A stretch of DNA of 64,000 bases. Source: an uncultured Dyadobacter sp. Its GTDB lineage: Bacteria; Bacteroidota; Bacteroidia; Cytophagales; Spirosomataceae. The stretch spans positions 1-64,000 of the forward strand of contig NZ_CAMLSE010000008.1 in NCBI RefSeq assembly GCF_946482605.1, written 5' to 3'. The stretch's first letter is position 1. The number at the start of each line of letters is the position of its first letter. The notes beneath the pieces are model-generated. The model was not told where the DNA came from. It was given only the letters and a program-made list of their open reading frames with translations, and did no database searches. Shown in pieces: positions 40,467 through 48,868 of this stretch. The position numbers and the translations under genes were made by a program.

Positions 40467-41321
40467 ATGAAAATCTTTTCAACTTCCCGAATGCTGTTTG
40501 TGCTGGGATTGTTAATGGCCGTTACTTTGTCCTGCTCGGACGACGATGACGATCCTACACCCACACCGGTTTCCAACGATGTTCAGTTAAAAGACAATGC
40601 GACTCTGGGTAAGATCCTGACCGACAAGGACGGAAAAACGCTTTATTTCTTCTCAAAAGACGCGTCCGGCGTCTCGGCTTGCTCGGGAAACTGCCTGACC
40701 AACTGGCCGACCTATTCGGCTGGCGATCTGACGGCGATTAAACTTGATGCTGGTCTGGATAAGGCCGATTTTGGCACGATTACAACAAATGGCAAGTCAC
40801 AAACGACTTACAAAGGCTGGCCGCTTTATTACTACAAGGACGATGCCGCTGCGGGTGATGTAAAAGGAGAGAATGTGGGTACCGTTTGGTTTGTCGCAAA
40901 AACCGATTACTCCATCATGATCGCCAGTGCCCAGCTTGTAGGTAATGACGGTAAGTCTTACAAATCGGATTACACAGAGGGTACCGGTGAAACGCAATTC
41001 TTCGTGGATGGCATGGGAAGGACCTTGTATGCATTTGCTAATGACAAAAACAACAAGAATAACTTCACAAAAGCCGATTTCTCGAATGACGGAGTCTGGC
41101 CGATCTACACTGCCGATTTGAAATCACTGCCTTCGACTGTCGATAAGACATTGTTCGGCACCATAGATGTCTTTGGTAAGAAGCAAGTGACTTACAAAGG
41201 CTGGCCGCTCTACTATTTCGGCCTGGATGGCACGACCAGGGGAGCTACCAAAGGTGTGAGCGTGCCGAAGCCGGGCATCTGGCCGATCGTCAACAAGAAT
41301 TCGCCAAATGCGCCTAACTAA
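40467..41321 (+). CDS. Lipoprotein with duplicated secreted-repeat domain (Lipoprotein_15 type)
   Basis: A 284-residue lipoprotein (lipobox VTLSC, followed by an Asp-rich stretch SDDDDDPTPTP). It has two copies of the 'secreted repeat of unknown function': GKILTDKDGKTLYFFSKDASG with CSGNCLTNWPTY and a Trp-Pro-Leu-Tyr-Tyr strand, then DGMGRTLYAFANDKNNKNNF with VWPIYTADL and GWPLYYFGLDG. The second copy lacks the Cys pair. It begins after a predicted terminator and ends convergent with the aminotransferase gene. Function is unknown for the family. Confidence 0.88.
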   Translation: MKIFSTSRMLFVLGLLMAVTLSCSDDDDDPTPTPVSNDVQLKDNATLGKILTDKDGKTLYFFSKDASGVSACSGNCLTNWPTYSAGDLTAIKLDAGLDKADFGTITTNGKSQTTYKGWPLYYYKDDAAAGDVKGENVGTVWFVAKTDYSIMIASAQLVGNDGKSYKSDYTEGTGETQFFVDGMGRTLYAFANDKNNKNNFTKADFSNDGVWPIYTADLKSLPSTVDKTLFGTIDVFGKKQVTYKGWPLYYFGLDGTTRGATKGVSVPKPGIWPIVNKNSPNAPN

Positions 41322-41345
41322 ATAAGTGCTTATTGCAGGGTTTTT

Positions 41346-41385
41346 AAAAAGTGGCTCTCCTTTATGGATTGCCACTTTTTTATTT
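41346..41385. terminator. Bidirectional terminator between the repeat lipoprotein and aminotransferase genes
   Basis: A perfect 10-bp stem (AAAAAGTGGC at 41346-41355 with GCCACTTTTT at 41371-41380) has A on the left and T on the right, so it can serve both convergent genes. Confidence 0.85.
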
Positions 41386-42216
41386 TCATCTGCCCCAGTT
41401 TCCGATAACCTCTTCAAAAAGCTGTTGGAGCAATAATGTGCGTTTTCCTGCAAGGCCGTTTCCGACCGGCTGCTCACCGATCTCCACCACCGGCATGACC
41501 CATTTGGTGGTGCTGGTGGTGAACACCTCGTCGGCGGTAATCACCTCCTTGTAGGTAACGGGCCGGATCTCCACATCGAAATGGGCTTTGGCGAGCTCGA
41601 TCACTACACGGCGGGTGACGCCGTTCAGGATGTTTCTGTCGGAAGTGATGAGTTTATCGCCATGGAAAATGAATATATTGCTTCTTGTGAGCTCGCTTAC
41701 TTCTCCGTTGGAATGAAAGAGCAGGTCGGCAGCCTGCTGGCGTTTGAGCTCGTCGGCCATGAGGACCATGTGCACGTAGTTCGTCGTCTTGATCTCCGGC
41801 AAATCCCGCACATACTCGTATGGCAGCACTTTGATTCCTTTCAGACGGCCGGCGGGGTTGTCCTGCGGCAAAGGTTCGGTGCGAATTAGTAAATTGGGTT
41901 GTACCACATGCACGCTATCGGGCGCATAACCGCCCGTGAGAACGAAGCGGAATGCAACCTCCTTTTCACCTGACATTGAATGCAAATCGGCCAGAACTTT
42001 TTCAATCTCGCTTTGAGATACAGGCATTGGTAATTTGAGCAGCCTGGCCGAATTCTCGAATCGCTGCCAGTAATCATCCCAGCGGAACGGAACGCCATTG
42101 TAGGTCCTGAAAAAATCGAACAGACCAAAACCACGCAGTAATGCCAGATCGTTGGTCCGGAAAACCGGATCGTCGATCCCGATGATATCGCCGTTAAAAT
42201 ATTGGTAAAAAGGCAT
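41386..42216 (-). CDS. Class IV aminotransferase (branched-chain or aminodeoxychorismate-lyase like)
   Basis: A 276-residue fold-type IV PLP enzyme. The start at 42216 gives MPFYQYFNGDIIGIDDPVF, followed by the signature ALLRGFGLFDFFRTYNGVPF. The PLP lysine is in PEIKTTNYVHMVLMA, and the phosphate-binding segment is SELTRSNIFIFHGDKLITS with GVTRRVVIELA. The family includes branched-chain, D-amino-acid and 4-amino-4-deoxychorismate enzymes; sequence alone does not separate them here. It is divergent from the polyprenyl synthase, whose promoter region contains TATCTTTG at 42306-42313 without a good -33. Confidence 0.88.
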   Translation of the reverse strand: MPFYQYFNGDIIGIDDPVFRTNDLALLRGFGLFDFFRTYNGVPFRWDDYWQRFENSARLLKLPMPVSQSEIEKVLADLHSMSGEKEVAFRFVLTGGYAPDSVHVVQPNLLIRTEPLPQDNPAGRLKGIKVLPYEYVRDLPEIKTTNYVHMVLMADELKRQQAADLLFHSNGEVSELTRSNIFIFHGDKLITSDRNILNGVTRRVVIELAKAHFDVEIRPVTYKEVITADEVFTTSTTKWVMPVVEIGEQPVGNGLAGKRTLLLQQLFEEVIGNWGR

Positions 42217-42355
42217 GAAGAACAGTTTTTGTTGATTGCGATAAAGATATTGATAAACACCAGGCAAATACTGCTTTTGAAATGTAAATGCCAATTTTTA
42301 GGTTTTATCTTTGCGGTTCTTACATCACCGTCGGGCCAGATACGTGCCTGCGAAC

Positions 42356-43342
42356 ATGACGCTTCGAATGATTGAACCCACTGCATTACTTGATAAGCTC
42401 CAGATCGAATTTGACCGGCATTCTTACGGAGATGCTCCCAAAGAGCTCTACGAACCTATCACCTACATTATGTCCCTGGGCGGCAAACGCTTCCGCCCTT
42501 TACTGACTTTGCTCGCCGCGGCGATTTTTGATGAAGACCTGGAAAAGGCAGTAAAGCCGGCGATGGCGGTTGAGGTTTTCCACAATTTCACCCTCATGCA
42601 CGATGACATTATGGACCGCGCGCCCTTGCGCAGAGGCATGCCTACCGTGCACGAGAAATGGAATGCGAATACGGCCATTCTTTCCGGCGATGTAATGCTG
42701 ATCAGGGCCTATGACCTGCTGCTGGATGTGCCGAAAGACAAACTGAGAAAGGTATTGAGCCGATTCAACCAGACTGCCGCGGAGGTTTGTGAAGGACAAC
42801 AGCTCGACATGAACTTTGAAACGCGCTGGAATGTGACCGAGGAAGAGTACATCGGGATGATCCGGCTGAAAACATCGGTGTTGCTGGGTTTTGCGCTTGA
42901 ACTGGGCGGAATCATTGCCGGTGCGGATGACGAGACGGTTGCATTGCTCTATGCTGCGGGTGAAAACATGGGCATTGGCTTCCAGCTCAAAGACGATCTG
43001 CTGGATGTATATGGCGATCCTGCAAAATTCGGCAAACAGGTGGGAGGTGATATTATTGCCAATAAAAAGACCTTTCTGCTGATAGAAGCTTTGACCAATG
43101 CCGGAGGGACATTGAAAGCAGAACTCGACCACTGGATCGGGCTAGATACTTTCGATCCTACTGAAAAAGTAAATGCGGTGCGGAATATTTATGATGCGCT
43201 GGACATCCGCACATTTACCGAACATAAAATAAATGAATATTTTTCGCGGGGAATGGCTAGTTTACAGCAACTGCGGACGGGTAGTGTTCAGAAAGAAGTG
43301 CTTTTGCAGTTTGTGGAGCAGCTGGTGGCGCGGGAGAAATAG
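42356..43342 (+). CDS. Polyprenyl diphosphate synthase
   Basis: A 328-residue trans-prenyltransferase that lengthens isoprenoid chains from IPP. It has GGKRFRPLLTLLAA, first Asp-rich motif LMHDDIMDRAPLRRG, a KTSVLLGFALELGG segment and second Asp-rich motif FQLKDDLLDVYGD, followed by KQVGGDIIANKKTFLL. The residues before the first Asp-rich motif (VFHNFTLMHDD) fix the product size but were not used for a precise call. The start could be 42356 or, four codons later, 42368. The rhomboid gene follows after 25 bases and is probably co-transcribed. Confidence 0.93.
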   Translation: MTLRMIEPTALLDKLQIEFDRHSYGDAPKELYEPITYIMSLGGKRFRPLLTLLAAAIFDEDLEKAVKPAMAVEVFHNFTLMHDDIMDRAPLRRGMPTVHEKWNANTAILSGDVMLIRAYDLLLDVPKDKLRKVLSRFNQTAAEVCEGQQLDMNFETRWNVTEEEYIGMIRLKTSVLLGFALELGGIIAGADDETVALLYAAGENMGIGFQLKDDLLDVYGDPAKFGKQVGGDIIANKKTFLLIEALTNAGGTLKAELDHWIGLDTFDPTEKVNAVRNIYDALDIRTFTEHKINEYFSRGMASLQQLRTGSVQKEVLLQFVEQLVAREK

Positions 43343-43367
43343 TATCTATTAACAAACAACCAATTTT

Positions 43368-43988
43368 ATGTCGATTACCCTCATCCTGGTCATCATTACA
43401 TCGGGAATCAGCTACTATGCTTTGAACAATTACAGTTTAATGGATAAGCTGATACTGAATCCATATCGCGTAACGCAGCGGAACGAATACTACCGGTTTG
43501 TGACTTCCGGCTTTGTACATGCCGACTTCGGTCACCTGCTCTTTAATATGCTCAGCTTATGGTTTGTAGGGGAAGGCATAGAGCGGCTTTTTGCGATGCT
43601 TTTCGGTTCGAGCGGTACTTTTTATTACCTGCTTCTTTACATTGTCGGCATCATTGTTTCGGACATTCCGACCTTTCTTAAGCACAGGAAGAATTCAAAA
43701 TACAATTCTCTAGGGGCATCGGGCGGTGTTTCTGCGGTGCTCTTTGCAGCTATTCTTTACGCGCCCCTGATGCAGATATGCCTCTATTTTTTCATATGCA
43801 TGCCAGGGTTCATTTTCGGGCTGCTCTTCCTGGGTTATTCGTTTTATGAGGCCAAAAGAGGAACCAGCTATGTCAACCACAGCGCACACATGTATGGTGC
43901 GATCTTTGGAATGGTGTTTATGGCGGTTGTATATCCGGGCTCAGTTCCCCAGTTTTTTGAGCAGATCCTGAGCTGGCGGTTATTTTAA
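43368..43988 (+). CDS. Rhomboid-family intramembrane serine protease
   Basis: A 206-residue membrane protein with six spans. Rhomboid motifs are all present: FVHADFGHLLFNMLSLWFVGE (the family H...N segment), SLGASGGVSAVLFA with the catalytic Ser, and VNHSAHMYGAIFGMVF with the catalytic His. The length suits a minimal bacterial rhomboid. Its last nine bases overlap the convergent psd gene. Confidence 0.92.
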   Translation: MSITLILVIITSGISYYALNNYSLMDKLILNPYRVTQRNEYYRFVTSGFVHADFGHLLFNMLSLWFVGEGIERLFAMLFGSSGTFYYLLLYIVGIIVSDIPTFLKHRKNSKYNSLGASGGVSAVLFAAILYAPLMQICLYFFICMPGFIFGLLFLGYSFYEAKRGTSYVNHSAHMYGAIFGMVFMAVVYPGSVPQFFEQILSWRLF

Positions 43989-44639
43989 TGTAGCCAGAAC
44001 CGTTACGCTGCCCACCGTCTTATCTTGCAGATTCACTTTGATTTCGGCGTCCAGGGGAAGGAAAATATCGACTCTGGACCCGAATTTAATGAAGCCCATT
44101 TCGGTGCTTTGCTCCACTTTATCACCCTCTTTTACATACCAGCGTATACGTCGGGCCGCGGCGCCGGCTATCTGACGAAACAGCACATCGATGCCCTCAA
44201 TGGTGCGGATCACGACCGTTGTACGTTCGTTCTCCGTGCTGGATTTGGGATGCCATGCCACCAGGTAGAGACCGGGGTGGTATTTGAAATACTGAATAAC
44301 GCCGCTGATCGGGTTCCAATTGACGTGTACGTTCAGAGGAGACATGAATATGCTGATTTGGCGTCTCGGACCTTTGAAATACTCAGTCTCCACTACTTCT
44401 TCTATTACTACAACCTTCCCGTCACAGGGAGCGACGATTTCCCGGTCGCTTCTGTGAACAATGCGTTTGGGAACGCGGAAAAATTGAACGACCAGCAGAA
44501 AAACAACAATGCTGCCGATCAGCGCGATCCGGGGGATCCAGTAGCCGTCGGGAAGGAGATAATTGATACCTGAATTGATGATGATCAGTATAATGGCCGT
44601 CACAGCCATAATGGTATATCCTTCTCTGTGCAGTTTCAT
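43980..44639 (-). CDS. psd: Phosphatidylserine decarboxylase (short, archaeal/bacteroidetal type)
   Basis: A 219-residue Psd that makes phosphatidylethanolamine from phosphatidylserine. Two N-terminal spans (MAVTAIILIIINSGINY and IALIGSIVVFLLVVQFF) are followed by VAPCDGKVVVIEEV, ISIFMSPLNVHVNWNP with the catalytic His, PKSSTENERTTVVI, and GFIKFGSRVDIFLP, where self-cleavage between Gly and Ser makes the pyruvoyl group. Length is that of the short Psd group. The gene is convergent with the rhomboid gene, overlapping by nine bases. Confidence 0.93.
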   Translation of the reverse strand: MKLHREGYTIMAVTAIILIIINSGINYLLPDGYWIPRIALIGSIVVFLLVVQFFRVPKRIVHRSDREIVAPCDGKVVVIEEVVETEYFKGPRRQISIFMSPLNVHVNWNPISGVIQYFKYHPGLYLVAWHPKSSTENERTTVVIRTIEGIDVLFRQIAGAAARRIRWYVKEGDKVEQSTEMGFIKFGSRVDIFLPLDAEIKVNLQDKTVGSVTVLATLK

Positions 44640-44707
44640 GCAGGCTTATTTTTGTTAATGATGGTCTTTGAAATGCAAATATCGCATAAATCCTGATTCG
44701 GCAGTCA

Positions 44708-44740
44708 TGAAAAACCCCGCCTGTTGAGGGCGGGGTTCCT
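44708..44740 (-). terminator. Terminator of secA
   Basis: AACCCCGCC (44713-44721) pairs with GGCGGGGTT (44729-44737). On the minus strand it is followed by five T. It lies 34 bases past the secA stop codon. Confidence 0.88.
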
Positions 44741-44774
44741 ATTTTTATGCTGATGGAAGACTTTCCAACCGATA

Positions 44775-47700
44775 TTATTCGATCACGACACAATCTCCGT
44801 TCTTCACCTCGTGCTCTACCTTTTTGAACTTCACATCCCGCAGAATGCGTCCGTCACGGTATTGAACCGACACTTTCTGGTTACGGTCCGCAATTTTGAT
44901 CGTGCGTACGGGTTGCGATTTCGGGCCTGATTCTTCTCCCACAAAACTGTCGCCTTCCACGTCGAATTCTTCTTCGCGGTTGGTGTGGAGTTCAGGGGCC
45001 GGGGCCGGCCGGCGCACTTGTTGCGGTACTGCCGTGGCGGGAGCTTCTTCTTCCTGCGGGATGTCGGCCTTCATGAGGAAGGAGATCATGTCAAAGTTAA
45101 CTTTGCTCAGGAAGCGCTTAAATAGCTCAACAGACTCGAATTTGTAAATCAGCAATGGGTCTTTTTGTTCAAACACCGCATTTTGGACCGATTGTTTCAG
45201 ATCATCCATCTCACGCAAATGCTCTTTCCATTCCTGATCGATCAGAGAAAGCACAATGGCTTTTTCCATTTCGCGGGTGATTTCTTTACCCTGGCTTTCA
45301 ATGGCTTTCTGCAAGCCTACTACTACACCTGCCTGACGGATCCCGTCACTGAAGGGTATCATGATCTCAGAGATCATTGCACCACGTTCCGCATGGATCG
45401 AACGCAATACCGGCAATGCCTTTTCCGAGATATTATTGTTTTTGCCCTGATATTGTTGCTCAGCGGCTTCATAAAGCTTCTGGATCCGCTCCGAAGGCTT
45501 CAATGATCCAAATTCGGTTTCGCTGTATGGAACCTCCATACCCAGGGTCGTGATCGTAGCGAGTTCAAGCTCGGCATAGGTTCCCGCGGTGTTGACGATT
45601 TCATCACACACATCGAACAAGGTATTGGCAATGTCCACCGCAAGACGATCCCCGAACAGCGCATTACGACGGCGTGTATAAATCGCATCACGCTGATAGT
45701 TCATCACGTCATCGTATTCCAGAAGACGTTTCCGCATACCGAAGTTATTTTCCTCCACCTTCTTCTGAGCTCTTTCGATCGACTTAGTGATCATGCTGCT
45801 CTGGATTACTTCGCCTTCTTCGAGGCCCATGCGGTCCATTACCTTCGCCATCCGGTCGGAGCCGAAAAGTCGCATCAGGTTATCTTCCAGCGATACGAAG
45901 AACTGTGATGAGCCCGGGTCACCCTGGCGTCCCGAACGACCGCGCAGCTGGCGGTCGACGCGGCGGCTTTCGTGTCTTTCCGTACCGATGATCGCCAGAC
46001 CGCCCGCTTGTTTTGATTCGGGGGTCAGTTTAATGTCGGTACCACGACCTGCCATGTTGGTAGCGATGGTTACAGTGCCTGGTTTCCCCGCTTCCGTAAC
46101 AACTTCCGCTTCCCGCTGGTGTTGCTTTGCGTTCAGTACCTGGTGCGGAATTTTACGGAGGGTCAGCATGCGGCTAATGATCTCCGAGTTTTCCACCGAG
46201 GTTGTACCCACGAGTACAGGTCTGCCGGCTTCCACCAGTTCGACGATCTCGTCCGTTACAGCATTGTACTTTTCGCGAACAGAACGATATACTTTGTCTT
46301 CCTGGTCTTTACGGACGATGCCCTTGTTGGTTGGGATCGATACCACGTCCAGTTTATAGATTTCCCAAAATTCACCCGCCTCCGTTTCCGCCGTCCCGGT
46401 CATACCGGCCAGCTTGTGATACATCCGGAAGTAGTTTTGCAGGGTAACCGTCGCATAAGTCTGCGTTGCATCCTCTACGCGTACATTTTCTTTGGCTTCG
46501 ATCGCCTGGTGCAAGCCATCCGAGTAGCGGCGGCCTTCCATGATACGACCTGTCTGCTCATCTACGATTTTGACTTTACCGTCCATAATCACGTACTCGA
46601 CATCTTTCTCGAACAACGTGAATGCTTTCAACAGCTGGTTAACGGTGTGAATGCGGGCTGTTTTAACGGAATAGTCGCGGATCAAAGCTTCTTTCTGGAT
46701 CACGCGGTCATGTTCTGTAAGGGAAGCGTCTTTCTCGATCGCATCCAGATCCACCGCGATATCGGGAAGGATGAAGAAATTGGTTTCTTCGGATTCGCCT
46801 GTCAGGAAGTCGATCCCTTTCTCAGTGAGTTCGATGCTGTTATGACGCTCGTCGATGGTAAAATAGAGCGGTGCATCTGCCTGTGGCATCAGCTTCTGGT
46901 TTTCGGCCAGGTGAATCGATTCAGATTCCTGCATGATGGCCTTGATACCAGACTCGCTGAGATACTTGATCAAAGGCTTGTACTTTGGCATACCACGGTG
47001 TGCGCGGAACAATGCGAGTCCGCCTTCTTTTTTATCGCCGGCAGTAATTTTCTTTTTGGCATCGTTCAGAAAGTCCATGGCCAGACGTTTCTGTGCTTCC
47101 ACTATCCGCGAAACGCGTGGTTTCAGTTCCAGAAATTCCTGCTCATCGCCGCGCGGTACCGGACCGCTGATGATCAATGGCGTCCGGGCGTCATCGATCA
47201 GAACGGAATCGACCTCATCGACCATTGCAAAGTGGTGTTTCCGCTGAACGAGCTCTTCCGGCGTGCGTGACATATTGTCACGCAAGTAGTCAAACCCGAA
47301 CTCATTATTGGTTCCGTAGGTAAGATCTGCCTTGTATGCGTTCCTACGGGCGATTGTATTGGGCTGGTGACGGTCGATACAATCGACGCTTAGGCCGTGA
47401 AATTCAAAAAGAGGGGCATTCCATTCGGCATCGCGTTTGGCCAGATAATCGTTCACCGTTACGATGTGGACGCCCTGACCGGCTAATGCATTCAAAAAGG
47501 AAGGTAGTGTAGCAACGAGCGTTTTACCTTCACCCGTAGCCATTTCGGATATCTTACCCTGATGGAGTACCACGCCACCGATCAGCTGCACGTCGTAGTG
47601 GATCATGTTCCATTTGATTGGCTGGCCGATTACGTCCCAGGTAGTGTTCCAGTGTGCTTTATCGCCGCTAATGGTCACATTTGACTTTCTGGTAGAAATT

Positions 47701-48107
47701 TCGCGGTCAAATTGGTTAGCGGTTACTTCCAGCTGATCATTTTCAGTAAAGCGGCGTGCAGTGTCTTTGACGATCGCGAATGCTTTTGGAAGAATATCGA
47801 GCAATACTTTTTCAAGTTCTTTGTTCCGGTCCAGTTCCAGCGCATCAATCCGCTTGAATATCGCTTCCTTGCTGTCCACATTGGGCTCGTCGGCAGCCTG
47901 CTGTCTCAATGCTGCGATTTGTTCGTCGACGGATTTAAGTTTATCCGCAATATGTTGTTTCAGGCTCGCAGACTGCGCCCGTAGTTCGTCGTTCGAAAGG
48001 GAGGCAAGTAACGCATATTCGGCACTGACTTTATCAACGTACGGGGTCAGTTCCTTCAAATCCCGTTCTGATTTTGTGCCAAACAGCTTGGAAAATATTT
48101 TAAACAT
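44775..48107 (-). CDS. secA: Protein translocase ATPase SecA
   Basis: A 1110-residue SecA, the motor that drives preproteins through SecYEG. Features in order are the N-terminal helices; MIHYDVQLIGGVVLHQGKISEMATGEGKTLVATLP (Walker A); VHIVTVNDYLAKRDAEW; MVDEVDSVLIDDARTPLIISGP (Walker B); YSVKTARIHTVNQLLKAF; TVTLQNYFRMYHKLAGMTGTAETEAGEF; and GRGTDIKLTP with RQLRGRSGRQGDPGSSQFFVSLEDNLMRLFG. It is longer than the ~900-residue E. coli protein because of an insert after Walker B (residues ~320-440), as in other Bacteroidota. The C-terminus lacks the zinc-binding Cys cluster and ends HEVKNGDCVVIE. It has its own upstream region and terminator. Confidence 0.98.
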   Translation of the reverse strand: MFKIFSKLFGTKSERDLKELTPYVDKVSAEYALLASLSNDELRAQSASLKQHIADKLKSVDEQIAALRQQAADEPNVDSKEAIFKRIDALELDRNKELEKVLLDILPKAFAIVKDTARRFTENDQLEVTANQFDREISTRKSNVTISGDKAHWNTTWDVIGQPIKWNMIHYDVQLIGGVVLHQGKISEMATGEGKTLVATLPSFLNALAGQGVHIVTVNDYLAKRDAEWNAPLFEFHGLSVDCIDRHQPNTIARRNAYKADLTYGTNNEFGFDYLRDNMSRTPEELVQRKHHFAMVDEVDSVLIDDARTPLIISGPVPRGDEQEFLELKPRVSRIVEAQKRLAMDFLNDAKKKITAGDKKEGGLALFRAHRGMPKYKPLIKYLSESGIKAIMQESESIHLAENQKLMPQADAPLYFTIDERHNSIELTEKGIDFLTGESEETNFFILPDIAVDLDAIEKDASLTEHDRVIQKEALIRDYSVKTARIHTVNQLLKAFTLFEKDVEYVIMDGKVKIVDEQTGRIMEGRRYSDGLHQAIEAKENVRVEDATQTYATVTLQNYFRMYHKLAGMTGTAETEAGEFWEIYKLDVVSIPTNKGIVRKDQEDKVYRSVREKYNAVTDEIVELVEAGRPVLVGTTSVENSEIISRMLTLRKIPHQVLNAKQHQREAEVVTEAGKPGTVTIATNMAGRGTDIKLTPESKQAGGLAIIGTERHESRRVDRQLRGRSGRQGDPGSSQFFVSLEDNLMRLFGSDRMAKVMDRMGLEEGEVIQSSMITKSIERAQKKVEENNFGMRKRLLEYDDVMNYQRDAIYTRRRNALFGDRLAVDIANTLFDVCDEIVNTAGTYAELELATITTLGMEVPYSETEFGSLKPSERIQKLYEAAEQQYQGKNNNISEKALPVLRSIHAERGAMISEIMIPFSDGIRQAGVVVGLQKAIESQGKEITREMEKAIVLSLIDQEWKEHLREMDDLKQSVQNAVFEQKDPLLIYKFESVELFKRFLSKVNFDMISFLMKADIPQEEEAPATAVPQQVRRPAPAPELHTNREEEFDVEGDSFVGEESGPKSQPVRTIKIADRNQKVSVQYRDGRILRDVKFKKVEHEVKNGDCVVIE

Positions 48108-48206
48108 GATTGTGATGTATGTTTTTAACCGGTTTTTTCTTTAAAAAATATTGAGCCTGCCACAAACCGGATGCCAGATTGTCAGCAAAACTCTTTGTTA
48201 GAGCCC

Positions 48207-48239
48207 CAAAGGTAATTCATTGCCAATAGTATTACGCAA
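48207..48239 (-). promoter_or_regulatory. Candidate secA promoter in the 364-base secA-pspC gap
   Basis: On the minus strand TACCTTTG (48214-48207) matches TAnnTTTG, with GTTG-like sequence about 22 bases upstream, slightly longer than usual. It would give a leader of ~100 bases. The rest of the divergent gap (48108-48471) holds no gene that I can support. It contains a second TACCTTTG (48433-48440) that may be the -7 element of the pspC-domain gene on the plus strand, without a good -33. Confidence 0.4.
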
Positions 48240-48471
48240 CATCTGTGAGAATCCTAATGCATATCTAATCTTTTTCCTGTACCCGGGTTTCGCTTTCGCC
48301 CGTATGATGTGAGATACCTGATAAGGTTGTGTAAATCAGCAAGGGACTACATAATTAATCACTAAAAACAACCCGTGTTAAGGCCCTGTGACCGTTTATA
48401 CACAATTGAATTCACTACTTGGCAATGCATAGTACCTTTGAAACATCAAAACGAAATAAACAGATATAGCC

Positions 48472-48705
48472 ATGAACCACAATAGATTATTCCGCAATAC
48501 CAGCAACAAGATGATCGGCGGTGTAGCCTCCGGACTTGCAGATTACTTCGAGATCGACGTTACGATTGTCCGGGTGCTTCTGGTACTCGCAGTCTTTATA
48601 CCAGTCACTTTCCCGGTAATCCTTTTTTACATCATCCTTTGGATCGTCATGCCCGACGCCGCAAAGCGACCCAAACAGCTGGAAGAAGGACATATTCCTT
48701 CCTAG
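48472..48705 (+). CDS. PspC-domain membrane protein
   Basis: A 77-residue protein with the PspC signature: LFRNTSNKMIGGVASGLADYFEIDVTIVRVLLVL followed by a hydrophobic segment VTFPVILFYIILWIVMPD. The domain is related to phage-shock-protein C, which senses envelope stress; single-domain versions like this are widespread and their roles are mostly unstudied. It is divergent from secA and ends at a terminator. Confidence 0.9.
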   Translation: MNHNRLFRNTSNKMIGGVASGLADYFEIDVTIVRVLLVLAVFIPVTFPVILFYIILWIVMPDAAKRPKQLEEGHIPS

Positions 48706-48741
48706 AAATTAATTCTCCATCAGCAAAGACCTGGTAATTGC

Positions 48742-48779
48742 AAACCGCCGGAAAACAAATTCCGGCGGTTTGTTGTTTT
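48742..48779 (+). terminator. Terminator after the PspC-domain gene
   Basis: A perfect 10-bp stem (AAACCGCCGG at 48742-48751 with CCGGCGGTTT at 48762-48771) is followed by T-rich GTTGTTTTA. Its 3' arm overlaps the -33 element of the thiolase promoter. Confidence 0.8.
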
Positions 48780-48799
48780 ATGATTAATTTCTATTTTTA
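48769..48799 (+). promoter_or_regulatory. Promoter of the thiolase gene
   Basis: TTTG (48769-48772) and TATTTTTA (48792-48799, one mismatch from TAnnTTTG) are separated by 19 bases, the standard Bacteroidota layout. The operator palindrome begins four bases downstream, over the expected start point. Confidence 0.6.
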
Positions 48800-48802
48800 C
48801 CA

Positions 48803-48822
48803 ATAGTATGCAGGCATACTAT
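48803..48822. promoter_or_regulatory. Palindromic operator at the thiolase promoter
   Basis: ATAGTATGC and GCATACTAT form a perfect 9-bp inverted repeat around AG. It overlaps the predicted transcription start, a repressor-like position. Two near-copies lie at the acyl-CoA dehydrogenase promoter (55222-55241 and 55272-55291). A TetR-family fatty-acid regulator is the likely type of binder (inference); its gene is not in this window. Confidence 0.75.
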
Positions 48823-48868
48823 CCTCTGGGCCTGCTTTCATCCACCGATTTCAAAACATTACTTAAAT

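Noticed and set aside
46119..47270. 383-residue plus-strand frame opposite secA
   Set aside because: Antisense shadow of a clear SecA; no motif.
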